A DNA stretch of 64,000 nucleotides, taken from Setophaga petechia. Taxonomy: Eukaryota; Chordata; Aves; Passeriformes; Parulidae. The notes below the pieces were generated by a model. It saw nothing but the letters and a program-made list of their open reading frames with translations, made no database searches and had not been told where the DNA came from. The stretch covers positions 41,601,291 to 41,665,290 of the forward strand of contig JANCRA010000003.1 in the NCBI GenBank assembly GCA_024362935.1, in the 5' to 3' direction. Each line of letters opens with the position of its first letter. Position 1 is the stretch's first letter. Shown here one piece after another: positions 1 through 11,290 of the stretch. A program made the translations under genes and the position numbers.

Positions 1-3000
1 CTCTTTCCTACCACTGTATCCCTGATTAAAAGTCAACTACCCCAGAGGGACTCAGTTCCACTGGAGACTTAAAAGGAAGCACACAGACTGGGAAGCTGCA
101 TGGGGAACAGCCTCTGAAAACTGCCGGCACAGGACCCAAAGTGTCACAGCACTGCAAACACACTGAGCATCTGCACCAGGACTCAGGCACTGGCACAGGC
201 AGTGAACATTTTGTCCTGAGCTCAGCAGCGTGTGGCTCTGAAAAATGCTTAAGGCTGGTTCTGTTACCCGCTGGGACCAAAAACGGGAGAGATCCCAGGA
301 ACCTGAGCCTTCTTTCCTCTTGCGCTGCTTGAGGCCAGTAAAACGCAGACCTCTGCAAGGAAGCTGACAGGAATCCATGGTGCCACAAGAAATTCGGACA
401 ATTAATGAAATAATGCTAAAAAATATAAAAATATTGCAAATTTTGACATTATACTCTTTGTCCTTTCTCTTTCCACATCTCTCAAGAACCACTAACTCAA
501 AGAAATCAAAATAACAAAAAGCAGAAAAACTGGACCCATTTTAGGTTTTTCTTTCTCTCTAATTATGGGCTAAATAACAGCACAATTCATTACAGAAAAG
601 GGGAAAAATGACATGAACATATTTCAAAAACATATGAAGTGAAATGAAATTAAGCAGCCCTAATTAAACACCATGTTAAGGGACTTCCCAGCTATGCTGT
701 GACTAATTTAAAGGGGAGATGACACTTTTCTACTGGTGTCTCAATTTTTTTTAATCATTACAAGTGCGTGGCCTTGGTCCCATCCCTGAAGTGTTAAACA
801 CAGTCTACTAACCAATATGATGAAAGATACAAGCATCTCCAGAGTTCTTCATAGCTGAATCACTAATAATTTAAAAGAGCAATAAACCTAACCGTGGCTT
901 TCATAAAACATTAATTAGAAAGACTGAGAACACATCTGTTGCTTTTGTTACATTTTCTCCCACTTTCTGCTTCAGCTGTCTTTCCCCCACGCTCTTTTTA
1001 ACTCTTCTCAGGTTCTCAGGACTGGTCTTCTCATGAAGTCTCTGTGCTTCCTCACACCTCCCTCCTCAGTTTCCTCAGTGTATTGATTCCTCCTCTGGCA
1101 GCTGTTACTGGCACACACAACACCCAGCACACAGGAGCTGGACGTACTGATGAGAGCAACTTGTGCGTTAAAAGCTTCGAGTGTTAGTTGTAACTACTCA
1201 CACTCAGTGTAAATAACACAACAAATCTGCTATGCAGGAAATCAAACTGATCAACTACTGCACAAGAATACCTGAGGTTTATCGTTCACAAGCAGGAGAG
1301 GGACGGAAGTGGAGGCAGTTTAGAGAGAACGCAGGCATTCTATCCCTCCTCCTTTGTGAATTTCTGCAATTCCGTGGCAGGCTGTGGAAGGCTGGGAGGA
1401 AACTGTGATCATGACAGTTCCCAGTTAGGGCTGAGAAAAGGGCCTAAAATGCAGCGGGGGCTGCTCATAACACCAGGCTCTGCACAACCAAGATATCCTT
1501 TGATCTCATCACCAAGCCACTGGCGACGGCCTGATCAACAGAAGAAAAATTACTCCATACAGAGTTTAGCATTGTATAGACTGCAAAAAACTCCATCACC
1601 AGTTCCAGGTGGCCAAGCTTAGAAGTGGTATTTGATACATTTCCTCTGAAAGAGACGGCAAGATATTACAGTAATTCGGGATGTATCTCATTTAACTTCT
1701 TATGACTACAACTTACGTATAACCACGTGAGGTGGTCATTCTATCATTGCAGGCACTGCACCTCTGCATTCAGACACAGGACATTTAAGGTCCCTGTTCT
1801 TTTCTACCAACAATAAGGCAGACAAAGCTCAGCTGTGGATGCCTCTGTTCAGAGAAATCCCAACCCAGCTGTCACCAACAAGACACATTTTTGGCCTAAA
1901 GGAGGTCCCACATGGCTCCTTCTTCCCCCATCACTGACGGGGCTCACACTTTCTGAAGCACTAATATCCCATTTCTGCAATAAGGAACCTTTGATGCAGT
2001 ATTTACCTGGCTCCTCACTAGTGCCTGTGCTTTCACACCGCCTGAGCTCTTTACAGAATAGGATGAGTTTATGTTTTACAGAACAAAGCAAGATGACGTA
2101 AAACACATAAGGTGAGATAAGGCATCTGAAGCAGATTCTAGAGAAGAAATAAGAGAACCACTATGGCATCTAAATAAAGTTTTTGTGATTTCACATTTCT
2201 CTCTAACCACGAGTAAAAGGAGATAACCCAGAACAAAAAGACACATTAAAAGAACACTTAAATACAAAACAGTAATCACTTTCATCTAGCTCAACAAAAT
2301 AAAGTCATGCTATTAATTCATGACTCCAAAACATATCATAATGTGTGACAATATTTTCCTGCTTTCACAACAGTTTTATAGTACACATTGAAAATCAATC
2401 TCAGAAGAAAAGCAAAACTATGCACAGTTTCTGCACGTAGTCCAGTGGGAGGAGAAAGGCTGATGTTAATGTTTCATTTTTTAAAAAGCGTGCACTGAAC
2501 AAATTAAAAATATGTGTTTCACTTCTAAGTCACAGGAACTTACCTATAGTTTAAAATAAACAGCCATAGATGCTCAACAAAATGTTTGGCAATTCTTCCC
2601 TACAGAGGCACCCATCTATTTACATCTGGGAGTGTTGCCAATAGAACAGCTACCAAAAACTTCAAAAGGTTCACATCATGAATAGCAAGTCGCTGGCCAA
2701 AGGATTTTATGACATGACCAGCTGTGTAACACCATATTGAATTATAGACACACTGCCCCCCAAAAATGCAAAGAAGGGGCGTTAAACTTATTAAAAAGCT
2801 GAAAGAGAAACCTCGATTTTTTAAATTAATGTTTTCTACTGGAAAGCATTTTTAACAGGGAAAAAAAACCCCAACTGCACTATGGGACTTTTTAAAGAGC
2901 AAATCTAAGCAGCTGTTCCCACCAAGGCTGCTTCAAGCTCAGCGAACTCCTCTAGCTGAAGCCCCAGCCAGAGCTCAGCCCCTTTGTGATCAGAACATTC

Positions 3001-3640
3001 TGCTTTAATAAATGCTCTCTTAAACTCGCTCGGGGAGAGACATGAGTCAACAGAGGAAGAGAGGGATAATGTTTCTGTTGACAAACATTTAACAATTGGC
3101 AACAGACAGTAGGAAACGGGGACGAGCCCGAAAGCTTGCCAAATAAAGTTATGCTGGAGGAACAAGGCTCCTTTTTGGAGCAGCACTGCAACTCTCCACA
3201 GATTGCAGAAAAATATCTGAATACAACCAAAATAAAAAAGCTACAGTTGTTGAAGAACGAGCTCCTAATCCTAATATTTGTGGTGACGTTTTTCCATACC
3301 AGCCAGAACGGGTCAGAACTCCTCCGAATCAAATTACTGCATATCCTTTGCCAAATAGTCTGGTTTTGGTCTCAGTAGTCATCCACGTCTCAGTGTTCAC
3401 ACAAGCCCTTCTGAGCTGCATGAGCAATTTTTCCCCCTCATCTTACAACATTTCTGTAGAAGACTTGCCAAAGCATATGTAGCATCTTGGTCAGACTCCT
3501 TATTCAAGCAAGCCAGGACCTTCACTGTCTGATTACGTCCTGGAAACTCAGTTCTCATGAAAGCGCAAACAAAACCCGACTGCAGTACTAAGGGTGAACG
3601 AATGTTCCCCTCCAAGCGCTTACTGCTGTTCCAACTTCCA
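1..3640. other. Non-coding stretch, probable intron downstream of the first exon
   Basis: No exon with convincing coding content and splice sites is visible on either strand. If the minus-strand first exon at 3842-3951 is real, this is the beginning of the intron that follows it. The open frames here (up to about 146 codons near the left edge, 126 codons near 3.0-3.3 kb) overlap on different strands, are rich in Cys/Ser/Leu, and match no family I know, so I read them as chance. The MOB2 second exon that would continue the 4 kb exon (beginning KSKAKP) is not found here, so it would have to lie further left. Confidence 0.6.
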
Positions 3641-3835
3641 GCCTCCCCGATCGCCACTCAAGATCCAGAGGGAGCCAAAAGCAGCCTCCCTCCTTCCTCC
3701 GGAGAGGAGCGGGGCTCAGGAGCGCCCGTGGCCCCGGCCGGAGTTTTCACTCCGGCTCCAGCTCCCTCCTGTGCCGGGATGCCCCGTGGGCAGCCGCCCT
3801 GCCCTGCTCGGCGCCACGGCCGCCGCCGGACCCGT

Positions 3836-3841
3836 CCTTAC
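3836..3841 (-). other. Splice donor of the CpG-island exon
   Basis: On the minus strand the exon ends CTGCG and the intron begins GTAAGG, close to the vertebrate donor consensus. If unspliced, translation would stop immediately (CGG TAA), which fits an exon end rather than a longer open frame. Intron phase is 2. Confidence 0.6.
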
Positions 3842-3951
3842 CGCAGCACTTTGCCCACCGCCTGCAGGACCATCTTGCAGCTTAATCCGGGCTTGGGACT
3901 CTGGGCGAGCACGGGCCGTTCACCGGGGAGGCTGCAGTGATCCCCCACCAT
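3842..3951 (-). CDS. MOB2: First coding exon, probable MOB2 (MOB kinase activator 2) alternative N-terminus; partial gene
   Basis: Read on the minus strand, an ATG at 3951-3949 in optimal context (A at -3, G at +4) opens 36 codons plus two bases, ending at a consensus donor, CG|GTAAGG. The peptide begins MVGDHCSLPGERP and ends CKMVLQAVGKVL, with the last codon (CG + next base, so Arg) split across the intron. A second ATG in good context precedes VLQAVGKVLR. From memory, MOB2 has alternative first exons spliced in this phase onto an exon starting KSKAKPNGKKP, and one ends in a similar MVLQAVGKVLR segment. MOB2 proteins are small zinc-binding adaptors that bind NDR1/2 (STK38/STK38L) kinases and compete with MOB1 for them. 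The zinc-binding MOB fold itself is in later exons, outside the window. The frame stays open upstream to 4422, but that is expected in GC-rich DNA. What is seen: a clean first exon. What is inferred: the gene name, at moderate confidence only. Confidence 0.55.
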
Positions 3952-6100
3952 GGTACGGCGGTGCGGAGCGGCGATCGCGGCTCGCTCGGCCCGGGCTCCC
4001 CGCCGCCGTCCCGGCCGCCCGCCCCCGCCAGGCCGGCCCCGCCAATGGCGCTGGGGGCGGGCGGTGCCGCGGCTCCTCCGCCCGCCCCGCCCGGCCCCGA
4101 ACCGGCCCGAGCAGGGCCCGGCGCCGCCCCCGCGCCCCGCGGCGCTGCGGCCGCACGGGCAGCGCGGCCCGGCCGCGTTACACAACCCCGGGCAGCGCCG
4201 GCACGGACAGCGCGGCTGCCCAGCACCAGCACCGACAATGCAATCCTCCGCCTCTTTTTTTGGCAGCTGGAGAATAAGCAAAGCAAAGCAGGACGGTGCC
4301 TGACGAAGCAGGACACGGGGTAAACGTTCGGCTTTGCTGTCTGCGCTACGGGTCCCGTCCGCAGTGGGGCCAAGGCTGGACTCCCGGTGGGAAACGGGAA
4401 TAAAGACGCCTTTTGTCAGCAAGGTTCTTCACTGCTCTCAGTACTCTGTGTGACATGCAAGGGCATGGGCTACCAGAGCTACAGACAGTCGTACATAGTG
4501 CATGGCAGCCCAACAGAGGAAGGGTGAAGAAGAAGGCTGTAAACAGCAAGAGATGACTTGCCATTGTGGCCAGAGTTAAGAGCAAAGCACTTGGGTAATG
4601 GTCCTCAGAGGATGAGTGATTAAGCAGTGTCCCCAGACACAAGGTTCATTGTGACCCACCTTCACTTTTGCCTGGATAAACCACTTGGCCATGTGTTTTC
4701 CTAAGAGACCTTAGAAAGGCACTGCATGTCCAACTCCTTGGCCATGCCATGTAAACACCAGTCCATGCCCCTTTTAGACAGGCAGCTGTGCCCACTGGTT
4801 GCAGATGTAGCATTTAGAGCCAGATCACAACAAAAAATGTGACAGGTGTGGCATAATGTGACCTAGAACAGAAAGTCTTGAGGACGTGACTTATTCTGAC
4901 ACACTGAAGGCTGGCCCAGGACATCTCAGAGAAAACAGTGGGTTTGCGATTTTACGTGCACCTCCAAGACTGGCTGTAATCGGAAGGGGCAATTCCCCAT
5001 TCAGGGTACAGCCAAGTGTTCCAGTTTGCCTACTGAACAGGCATCTTCCCCTGTAAACAGAGGGCAAACAGGCTTGTTGAATTCAGCTGAGCACAAACTG
5101 TGACATTGCTGCTGCCACCAGCCTGGCAGCGCCTGGTCAAAGCAGGCAGGAATGTGGCTGCTGTTTGCACAAACCCCAGAAACCGCAGCCCCGTGATGCA
5201 ACCTGAAGGAACAACGTGCTGCTGCTCAGTCCCAAATCATCTACCCAGGCAGGGGTGTTGGTCAGCTATGCACTTTTAGTTCCATGTCCAAGTTAGGCCT
5301 CCTCACCCTTGTGAAGCAAGAGGTATTTTGATTCCCACTGTACAAGCAATCCACTTCAGATGGAGTTTTAATGACTTCACTGATAGCACACAGGAAGCCT
5401 GCAGCTGAACACAGCTCAGTTTTCCACACTGAATCCTGGCACTTCATACAGGAGATAATCCAACCTGCGAAAAATCTGATGCTCTGTCAACCTTTCCCCA
5501 AGTAAGAGCAACTTGTGACAGTAACATCACAAAGCAAGAGTCCTGGCAAATGGAGGATGGGCACCTGCCCTTGCTTTGTGCACCAGTGAAATCTGGAGAG
5601 AGAATTTAGTTTTTTAAAGAACCACCTTAAAAACAACAAGCCAGTGATATAAAGCAGCTTAAGTTTTAATAAAAGTCTGTCTATCCAAAGTAAATTAAAG
5701 AAAAAATCCAGGGGTAAAACCAAAATAAATACAGCTCTGTGGTATTACAGTTGTATTAGGAAAGTTAGCCTCTCCGTGACTCTGACTGCAAAACACTGGC
5801 TCTTCAGAGATGGAGGTTCAGTGATCTCATTCAGGTTAGGAACTGATCCTCTTCTGGTAAAACCAAAATATTGACTGAAACACAACTTTCAAACCTGATC
5901 ACTTTTTACATAGGTGCAAATAAATGGCTTATTTCTCTCTTCTGCTAGCTTCCACATCAGCTCAGCATTTTTCTTTCCTTTTCCTCAACCACATGTCTCT
6001 GTGGCACCTATCAGTTTTCCTCTATTCAAGCAGTATCCTCTGTTTTGATCAACTACATACTACAGTTTACCTGTAATACAGATTTTATGCAAGTTGTGGT

Positions 6101-6180
6101 AAAACCCAGCATCTCTAAGTCAATTTTTCAAAATAATAAAAAAACCCAGCATCTCTAAGTCAATGCTTCAAAATAATAAA
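6101..6180. repeat. 40-bp direct tandem duplication, two copies
   Basis: Copy 1 is 6101-6140 and copy 2 is 6141-6180. Each starts AAAACCCAGCATCTCTAAGT and ends TTCAAAATAATAAA. They differ at two adjacent bases only (TT against GC after CAAT), so 38 of 40 positions match. The low divergence suggests a recent replication-slippage or microhomology duplication. Confidence 0.97.
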
Positions 6181-7972
6181 AAACACATTATTATAGGAAG
6201 CACAACTTAGGCACGCACACTTTACTTATATGGCACCAACATAAATAATTTAAACCACATGTGCAGTACAGATTCTTACAACTTTTCACAAGATTTAGAA
6301 CACACAAACGGGTTTATTTGAGAGCTGCTTCATCCAGAAAGGAGAGTACTCTGTCTACAAGGAGTGTTTATTTGAACACAGCCGCTGGTCTGATCTCCAC
6401 CTGTGCATATTCGGAAGGATGCATATCTACACTTCCTTAAGGGTGTGTCTGCAGCCATCTGAAATCCTGCCTATTTACATTCATCAGAAGCCTCTTCCAC
6501 TTGCTTCCTCAACATCCTTTGCATGTAACAACTCTTGCACCTTAGCCCAAGTGTGCTTCAGCACCCGTGAACTGCTTCAAGTGCCTTACCCACCAGACAG
6601 GCAGCGTTGTGTATTGAAATCATCACTAAACATTAAGAGGAATACCTGTGAATGGACCTACAAACAGCTTCACCGCTTGTATTGGGTTTACAGACACATC
6701 AGTAGAACAGTGACATCACCAGAGGCACAGAGGAACGGCACAGCTGGGCATTGGGAAGAGGGGAGCCCCCTTTCTCCTCACTTACACATGACTACATGTG
6801 CTAGCAACACACTGATGGAAAGCTTTTTACACTGATCCCAACTACCAAGCCAAGGAATGATATTTATAAATTTTATGAATAATGCTTTGTATTTATAATG
6901 TTGTTATAAGCAGCAGTTAACCATTATATACTTATTTGCCCCTTTTACCATTCCATAAAAAGTACATGTACAGCAGCCACCACAGGGATGTATTCTGGTA
7001 CTTGGAGGTTGGCAAAGAAAGGGAGTTGTATTCAACCCAGGCAAACAAACAACGTCAAAGGAGGAAAAAAAAGAAAGGTACAATTCAGCATTTATATGCA
7101 TAGAAATGAAGCCTTGTAGCATCAGACTGCAAAGTCCTGTTTTAAATTAAGCTTAATTTTATTGTGTGTCCCTGTCTGACATATAACATTTCAATTTTGC
7201 AAGCTCATTAGCCCTTTTGTTTGACTTTAGTGTGCCCTGATACCACCTAGCCAAGTACCCTTTCCGGTTACCTCACAGGGTACTCCCAGGTGTCTGGAAT
7301 CACTGAAAATCAGCAATGAGAACATTTTATCCTTTAGTTTGCCTCTAAGCTGTGTTTATACGAGATTACATTTGCTCTCCATTTTGTCATCCTCACACAG
7401 CAGCAGATGGCACGAGCAGCTCTGCTCAGCATCAGCACTATGGGCATGGATTTGGAACAGAAGACAGCCTGAAGACAAGTTGTCTCAGTCTCAGAAAGCA
7501 GTTTGGAGTGGTCAGAGTGAAGGGAAAATAGATTTTAAAGGTATGTGTTCAGCTCCACTCTTGAGATGATAGCAAGAGCAATAGGTCTTCCTGGCCACAC
7601 ACACTGCAGAAAGTTTGTGCATAAAAGACTGAGCTTAAAAGAAGCACATTTATAAGTGACAAGGTGCCTACATTTGCTGCTTTACTGAAAACTCTGAAAA
7701 TAATGACAAGTCAGTGTCTATTCTGCAATAATCTTTGGCTTCATCAATAGTATGGGGTGTTGTTTCTAAAGCAGGCAGAGAGAAAAAAAAAGGGTACACG
7801 ATATTTGTACCTCATCCATTACATGAGAAACAATCATTTGCAGCAAGAAAAGCAAATCAGCTCAAAATATCAGTAAAGCTCCATTGGGAACTCAAAATTA
7901 TACTACAGCTTTTTGGAAGGGATGCACAAAATGAGAAGAAGCAAGGGTTCATCAAATACCACTTTACTTAGT

Positions 7973-7989
7973 AAAAAAAAAAAAAAAAA
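7973..7989. repeat. Poly(A) tract, 17 A
   Basis: Uninterrupted run of A on the plus strand. No retroposed gene or SINE is recognisable immediately 5' of it, so it is listed only as a homopolymer. Confidence 0.95.
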
Positions 7990-10439
7990 GAGCAAAGGAA
8001 AAGTAAAGAGTGCTGCTGTATGTACTGAACAGAGAAATCGTGATCTCAAAGGTACTGTATTTCTGACAAGTGTGTAGGTGCATCTATTGTTCTAAAATCC
8101 CAAATGTCAAGTTAAGCCAGGTTCAGCAAGTGTGTATGGATGAGAGATGAAGAACATGAATGTGTTGAAGGAAGCAGCAATAAAAGCAGCTCCACAAGAG
8201 ATACTCAACTCTACCAGCACTGAATACCTGAGCACTATAAATAAAGGATGGGATGATCACACTCAGACTCTACATGAAGAGGTAATCTGAAATAGAGCAA
8301 AAGAGTTCATTTTTAACCACCTGCATTTCAGCCAGTCCTCCTGAGTCAGCCCACCTAAAATGACAGAAGCCCTCTGAAAACACACACTGAAAGGACACTT
8401 GTTTCCTGTGCAGCTGTTCAGGCAAGTTTGTGGCAAGTAGATTCTGAGTCAAAGAATTGCCATGGAGTTGGAGTGAAACATCAGATTCAGACATCAGTTT
8501 GCAGAAACCCTGAAAATGTACCACTATATACAAAAATAATTTATTTTATTAAAAGTTATTCTGAATCCCAGGCAAGTTCTAATGTTACTTCATTCTGCTT
8601 AAAGTTTCTCCTGCTTTCAACTGCAAAGGTTCTTTGCTTTATGAACTAAGTTGTTTTAGTACATAAAGTTTTACCACCCTAGAGCAGCCTGTTTCAGTGA
8701 GGATGAAGCAGTCCTATACAGTACCTTTCCTACAGAGTTCATTCCAGGGGAGTAAAACACCACCATGGCACAGCCTCAGGAGGCAGAGAGTTTCCCTCGT
8801 CCCAATTTGCAAAACAATAAACTCAGCACTGCTACATACAGGAACAATAAACTGGAAAATATTTGCAAATAAAGAGCTCAAATCCATCACCCTCATAAAC
8901 TGTTTTCCACAGAGACAAAGTGTGCTTAGCAAAAGCCTAGCAATAGCTGCAGGTGACACTGGGGCTGGAGTGACACACAACATCGGTGACAGGGAGGGTG
9001 AAATCCCTTTTGTTCTTTCGTGGGGAAAAGGGTGAGAAGAAAACACAAATGACTGAAGGTGTGACAGTGAAGCTAATGCATTTATCCCTCTGAGTGCCCA
9101 AAAATGTCTTTCAACACATGCATCTCACCAAGCAAATCAAAGGAAGAAACCTTATTAAGCAGAGTACCTGCTGATGGGCTGCACGGGTTCTTACAGCACA
9201 CTGTAAGGATTGAGATGCTAAATTTCTACCATTGCAGCTGCTGTTAGTTCCTTCCCAGAGATAATACAAGTGACAATTTCATCTCACATATTACCATTCC
9301 TTTTTTTTTTTTCCCTTGCCCTAATTTTAAAGTTTAACTAGGCTTCACTCCAGGGAAGCATTAAGGCAATATGCATTTGATACAGAAAAGCTAAAATGAA
9401 AGACTTCTGTTCTTTCTTTTCCTCCCCCAAATACACTGAACCTCAAGCTTCATATAAAGAGGTAAAACTTCTAAAACTTGGCTAAAAAATTCTCCCCAGG
9501 GATTGTTTAACATATTCAGAACTACTTGCTACATATATACAGAACTCTCCCTGTAAGTTTTACAAGACAACTACTGTTTCTACAGACTTGGGTAAATATG
9601 GCATGGAAAATTAAATCCTAATTGCAAATTGGCACAAAACTCTGGGCTAAGGAGTCAAAGGTGTAATCAGCACAGGAAAGGAGGGTATCTGTGGCAGCAG
9701 TGTTATTGGTCAGGACTATCTATGCTTGGGTGGGAAAGGCACAAAAGGAAAAAAGGGAGATGCTGGGAGTGAACTTGCAGAGTTTTCCCAGACAGATGGA
9801 GAGACACAAAGGAAATAAAAGTTTCCCTCCTTTTTGGTGCTAAGAATGGCTTCATTTCAGTACAGTAAATGATTTTATCTGGTAATGCCACATTTAGATG
9901 ACAGCACAAGGGAAAAGAAATTCATGCAATAAGCATGAAATTTATTCTATGAGATTTTTCCCCAGGCATGCATTACAAAATATAACACACAGAGCTTACA
10001 TTATGTCATGAGAAACTATTTGTTGTAATTCCTGGCATTTACAGAATAACTCCTTAGCTACAACTTCTGAAGAGCAGGACCACAAAATCCAGACGTCACA
10101 AAATTAACTAGCTTCACGCCCAGACCAGTGCAAATTTGCATTCCACACTCAACACTGAATTCATCCAAGCTAATTTGATTTCTTAATACTGCTCAGGCCC
10201 AGAGCACAGATTTAGCCATGTAAACAATGTCATAAAGTTCCTAAGCTACAAGCTGAAACAGTTCAGATTTATGATCCTGGTGAAGAAGGCTCCAGCCGGC
10301 GCTCAGCAAAGGCTGAGTCCCTGCAGTGCTTGTGCTGGGCAGCTCAGCCCGGAGGAGGGGCCAGCTCCCAGTAAAACCTGTTCGGTCAGCCTGCCAGCCA
10401 AGGTGTGTGCTGGACATGGACACTGGGATCACTGGGATC

Positions 10440-10464
10440 CACACACACACATGCACACACACCC
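10440..10464. repeat. Short CA-rich microsatellite
   Basis: Two CA runs of about five units each, separated by an ATG interruption. It lies in a slightly GC-richer patch (10.27-10.5 kb) with no coding evidence. Confidence 0.9.
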
Positions 10465-11269
10465 CAGCTTTGGCACAGCTCAAGTTTCACTGCTGCTGTT
10501 TCAAAACAGTTGTGGAAGTAAAAGCTCGAGAAGATCTTGCCTTTGAGGAATTCTCAAACCTCAAACACTGCTAGGTATTTCAAGCCATTTGAAAACATTA
10601 ACAATTCTTATTCAGCATGTTAAATGAGAGATGTGCAAATTTACTGGGGAAAAAATCCCTGACGTTTTATAGGACAATTCCTGACGCTTGGTTATAGTAA
10701 AAACCTTGTACACAAGAACCTGTAACACCCTCACAGCAGAGCCTTGGCTGTGTCTGCAAAAGAGCATGTGGGACATAAATACTTATGTAGCTACAGCCAC
10801 AGTAAACTGCATAGCATGAGTAGCTTGCTTCTTGTTTTCCTAAAACTTCTTACACAAATACAGCCTAAAGTTTTAATGCTCTTATTTTCTGAAGAAAATG
10901 GCTTCGAAGCTATTCACTTACCCATTTGATTTGAATACTTTGGTGATATAGAACTTCCAGCATTTTACAAAGCCCAACACGATCATTGGTTGGTCTTGAG
11001 ATCAACCCTCTCCTACAAATTCTGGATAGATTTGGACAAAGAGTGGCAGAATAATACAATCTAAGGTTAAGGGTACCATACATGTTTTTTCAGGCTCTGC
11101 ACTAATATATTCTGGATGTGCACTGGCCTAGTTTAATGAGGAGCTGGTAGAATAAAAAAAGCTTGTGTACACAGGACTCTTGGGTTGTATCATGTTCATT
11201 GTTTCTAACTAACATTTCTCCAAAAGCAAGCTAAGCCACTGAGGGAAATCATGGCAGTAGTGAAAAACC

Positions 11270-11290
11270 AAAAAAAAAAAAAAAAAAAAA
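11270..11290. repeat. Poly(A) tract, 21 A
   Basis: Uninterrupted A run followed by CCCAGCAAAAAGGGG. No recognisable retroelement body is upstream of it. Confidence 0.95.

Larger units (their letters stand above)
3650..4250. promoter_or_regulatory. CpG island promoter
   Basis: About 600 bases switch from AT-rich, CpG-poor flanks to very GC-rich DNA dense in CpG, especially 3740-4220. It contains a CCAAT motif at 4042-4046 on the plus strand and GC boxes: GGGGGCGGGCGG near 4053-4064 and CCCGCCCCGCCC near 4081-4092. No clear TATA box is seen, as is usual for CpG-island promoters. It spans the minus-strand first coding exon (3842-3951) and the start of its intron, so the start of transcription would be expected to the right of 3951, roughly 3960-4200, firing leftwards. 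CpG islands are often bidirectional, and a plus-strand transcript is possible but I see no good plus-strand first exon. Confidence 0.88.

Noticed and set aside
3594..4323. Plus-strand open frames of 117-227 codons over the CpG island
   Set aside because: Pro/Ala/Arg-rich translations of GC-rich promoter sequence; no domain, and they are antisense to the better first exon.
3838..4422. A 194-codon minus-strand open frame across the whole CpG island
   Set aside because: GC-rich DNA is open in several frames on both strands here. Only the last 36 codons have a strong start and end at a splice donor; the upstream part is low-complexity Gly/Arg/Ala and is better read as promoter and 5' UTR.
6419..6835. 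138-codon plus-strand open frame
   Set aside because: No recognisable domain, promoter or splice context; length is within chance expectation for this much sequence.
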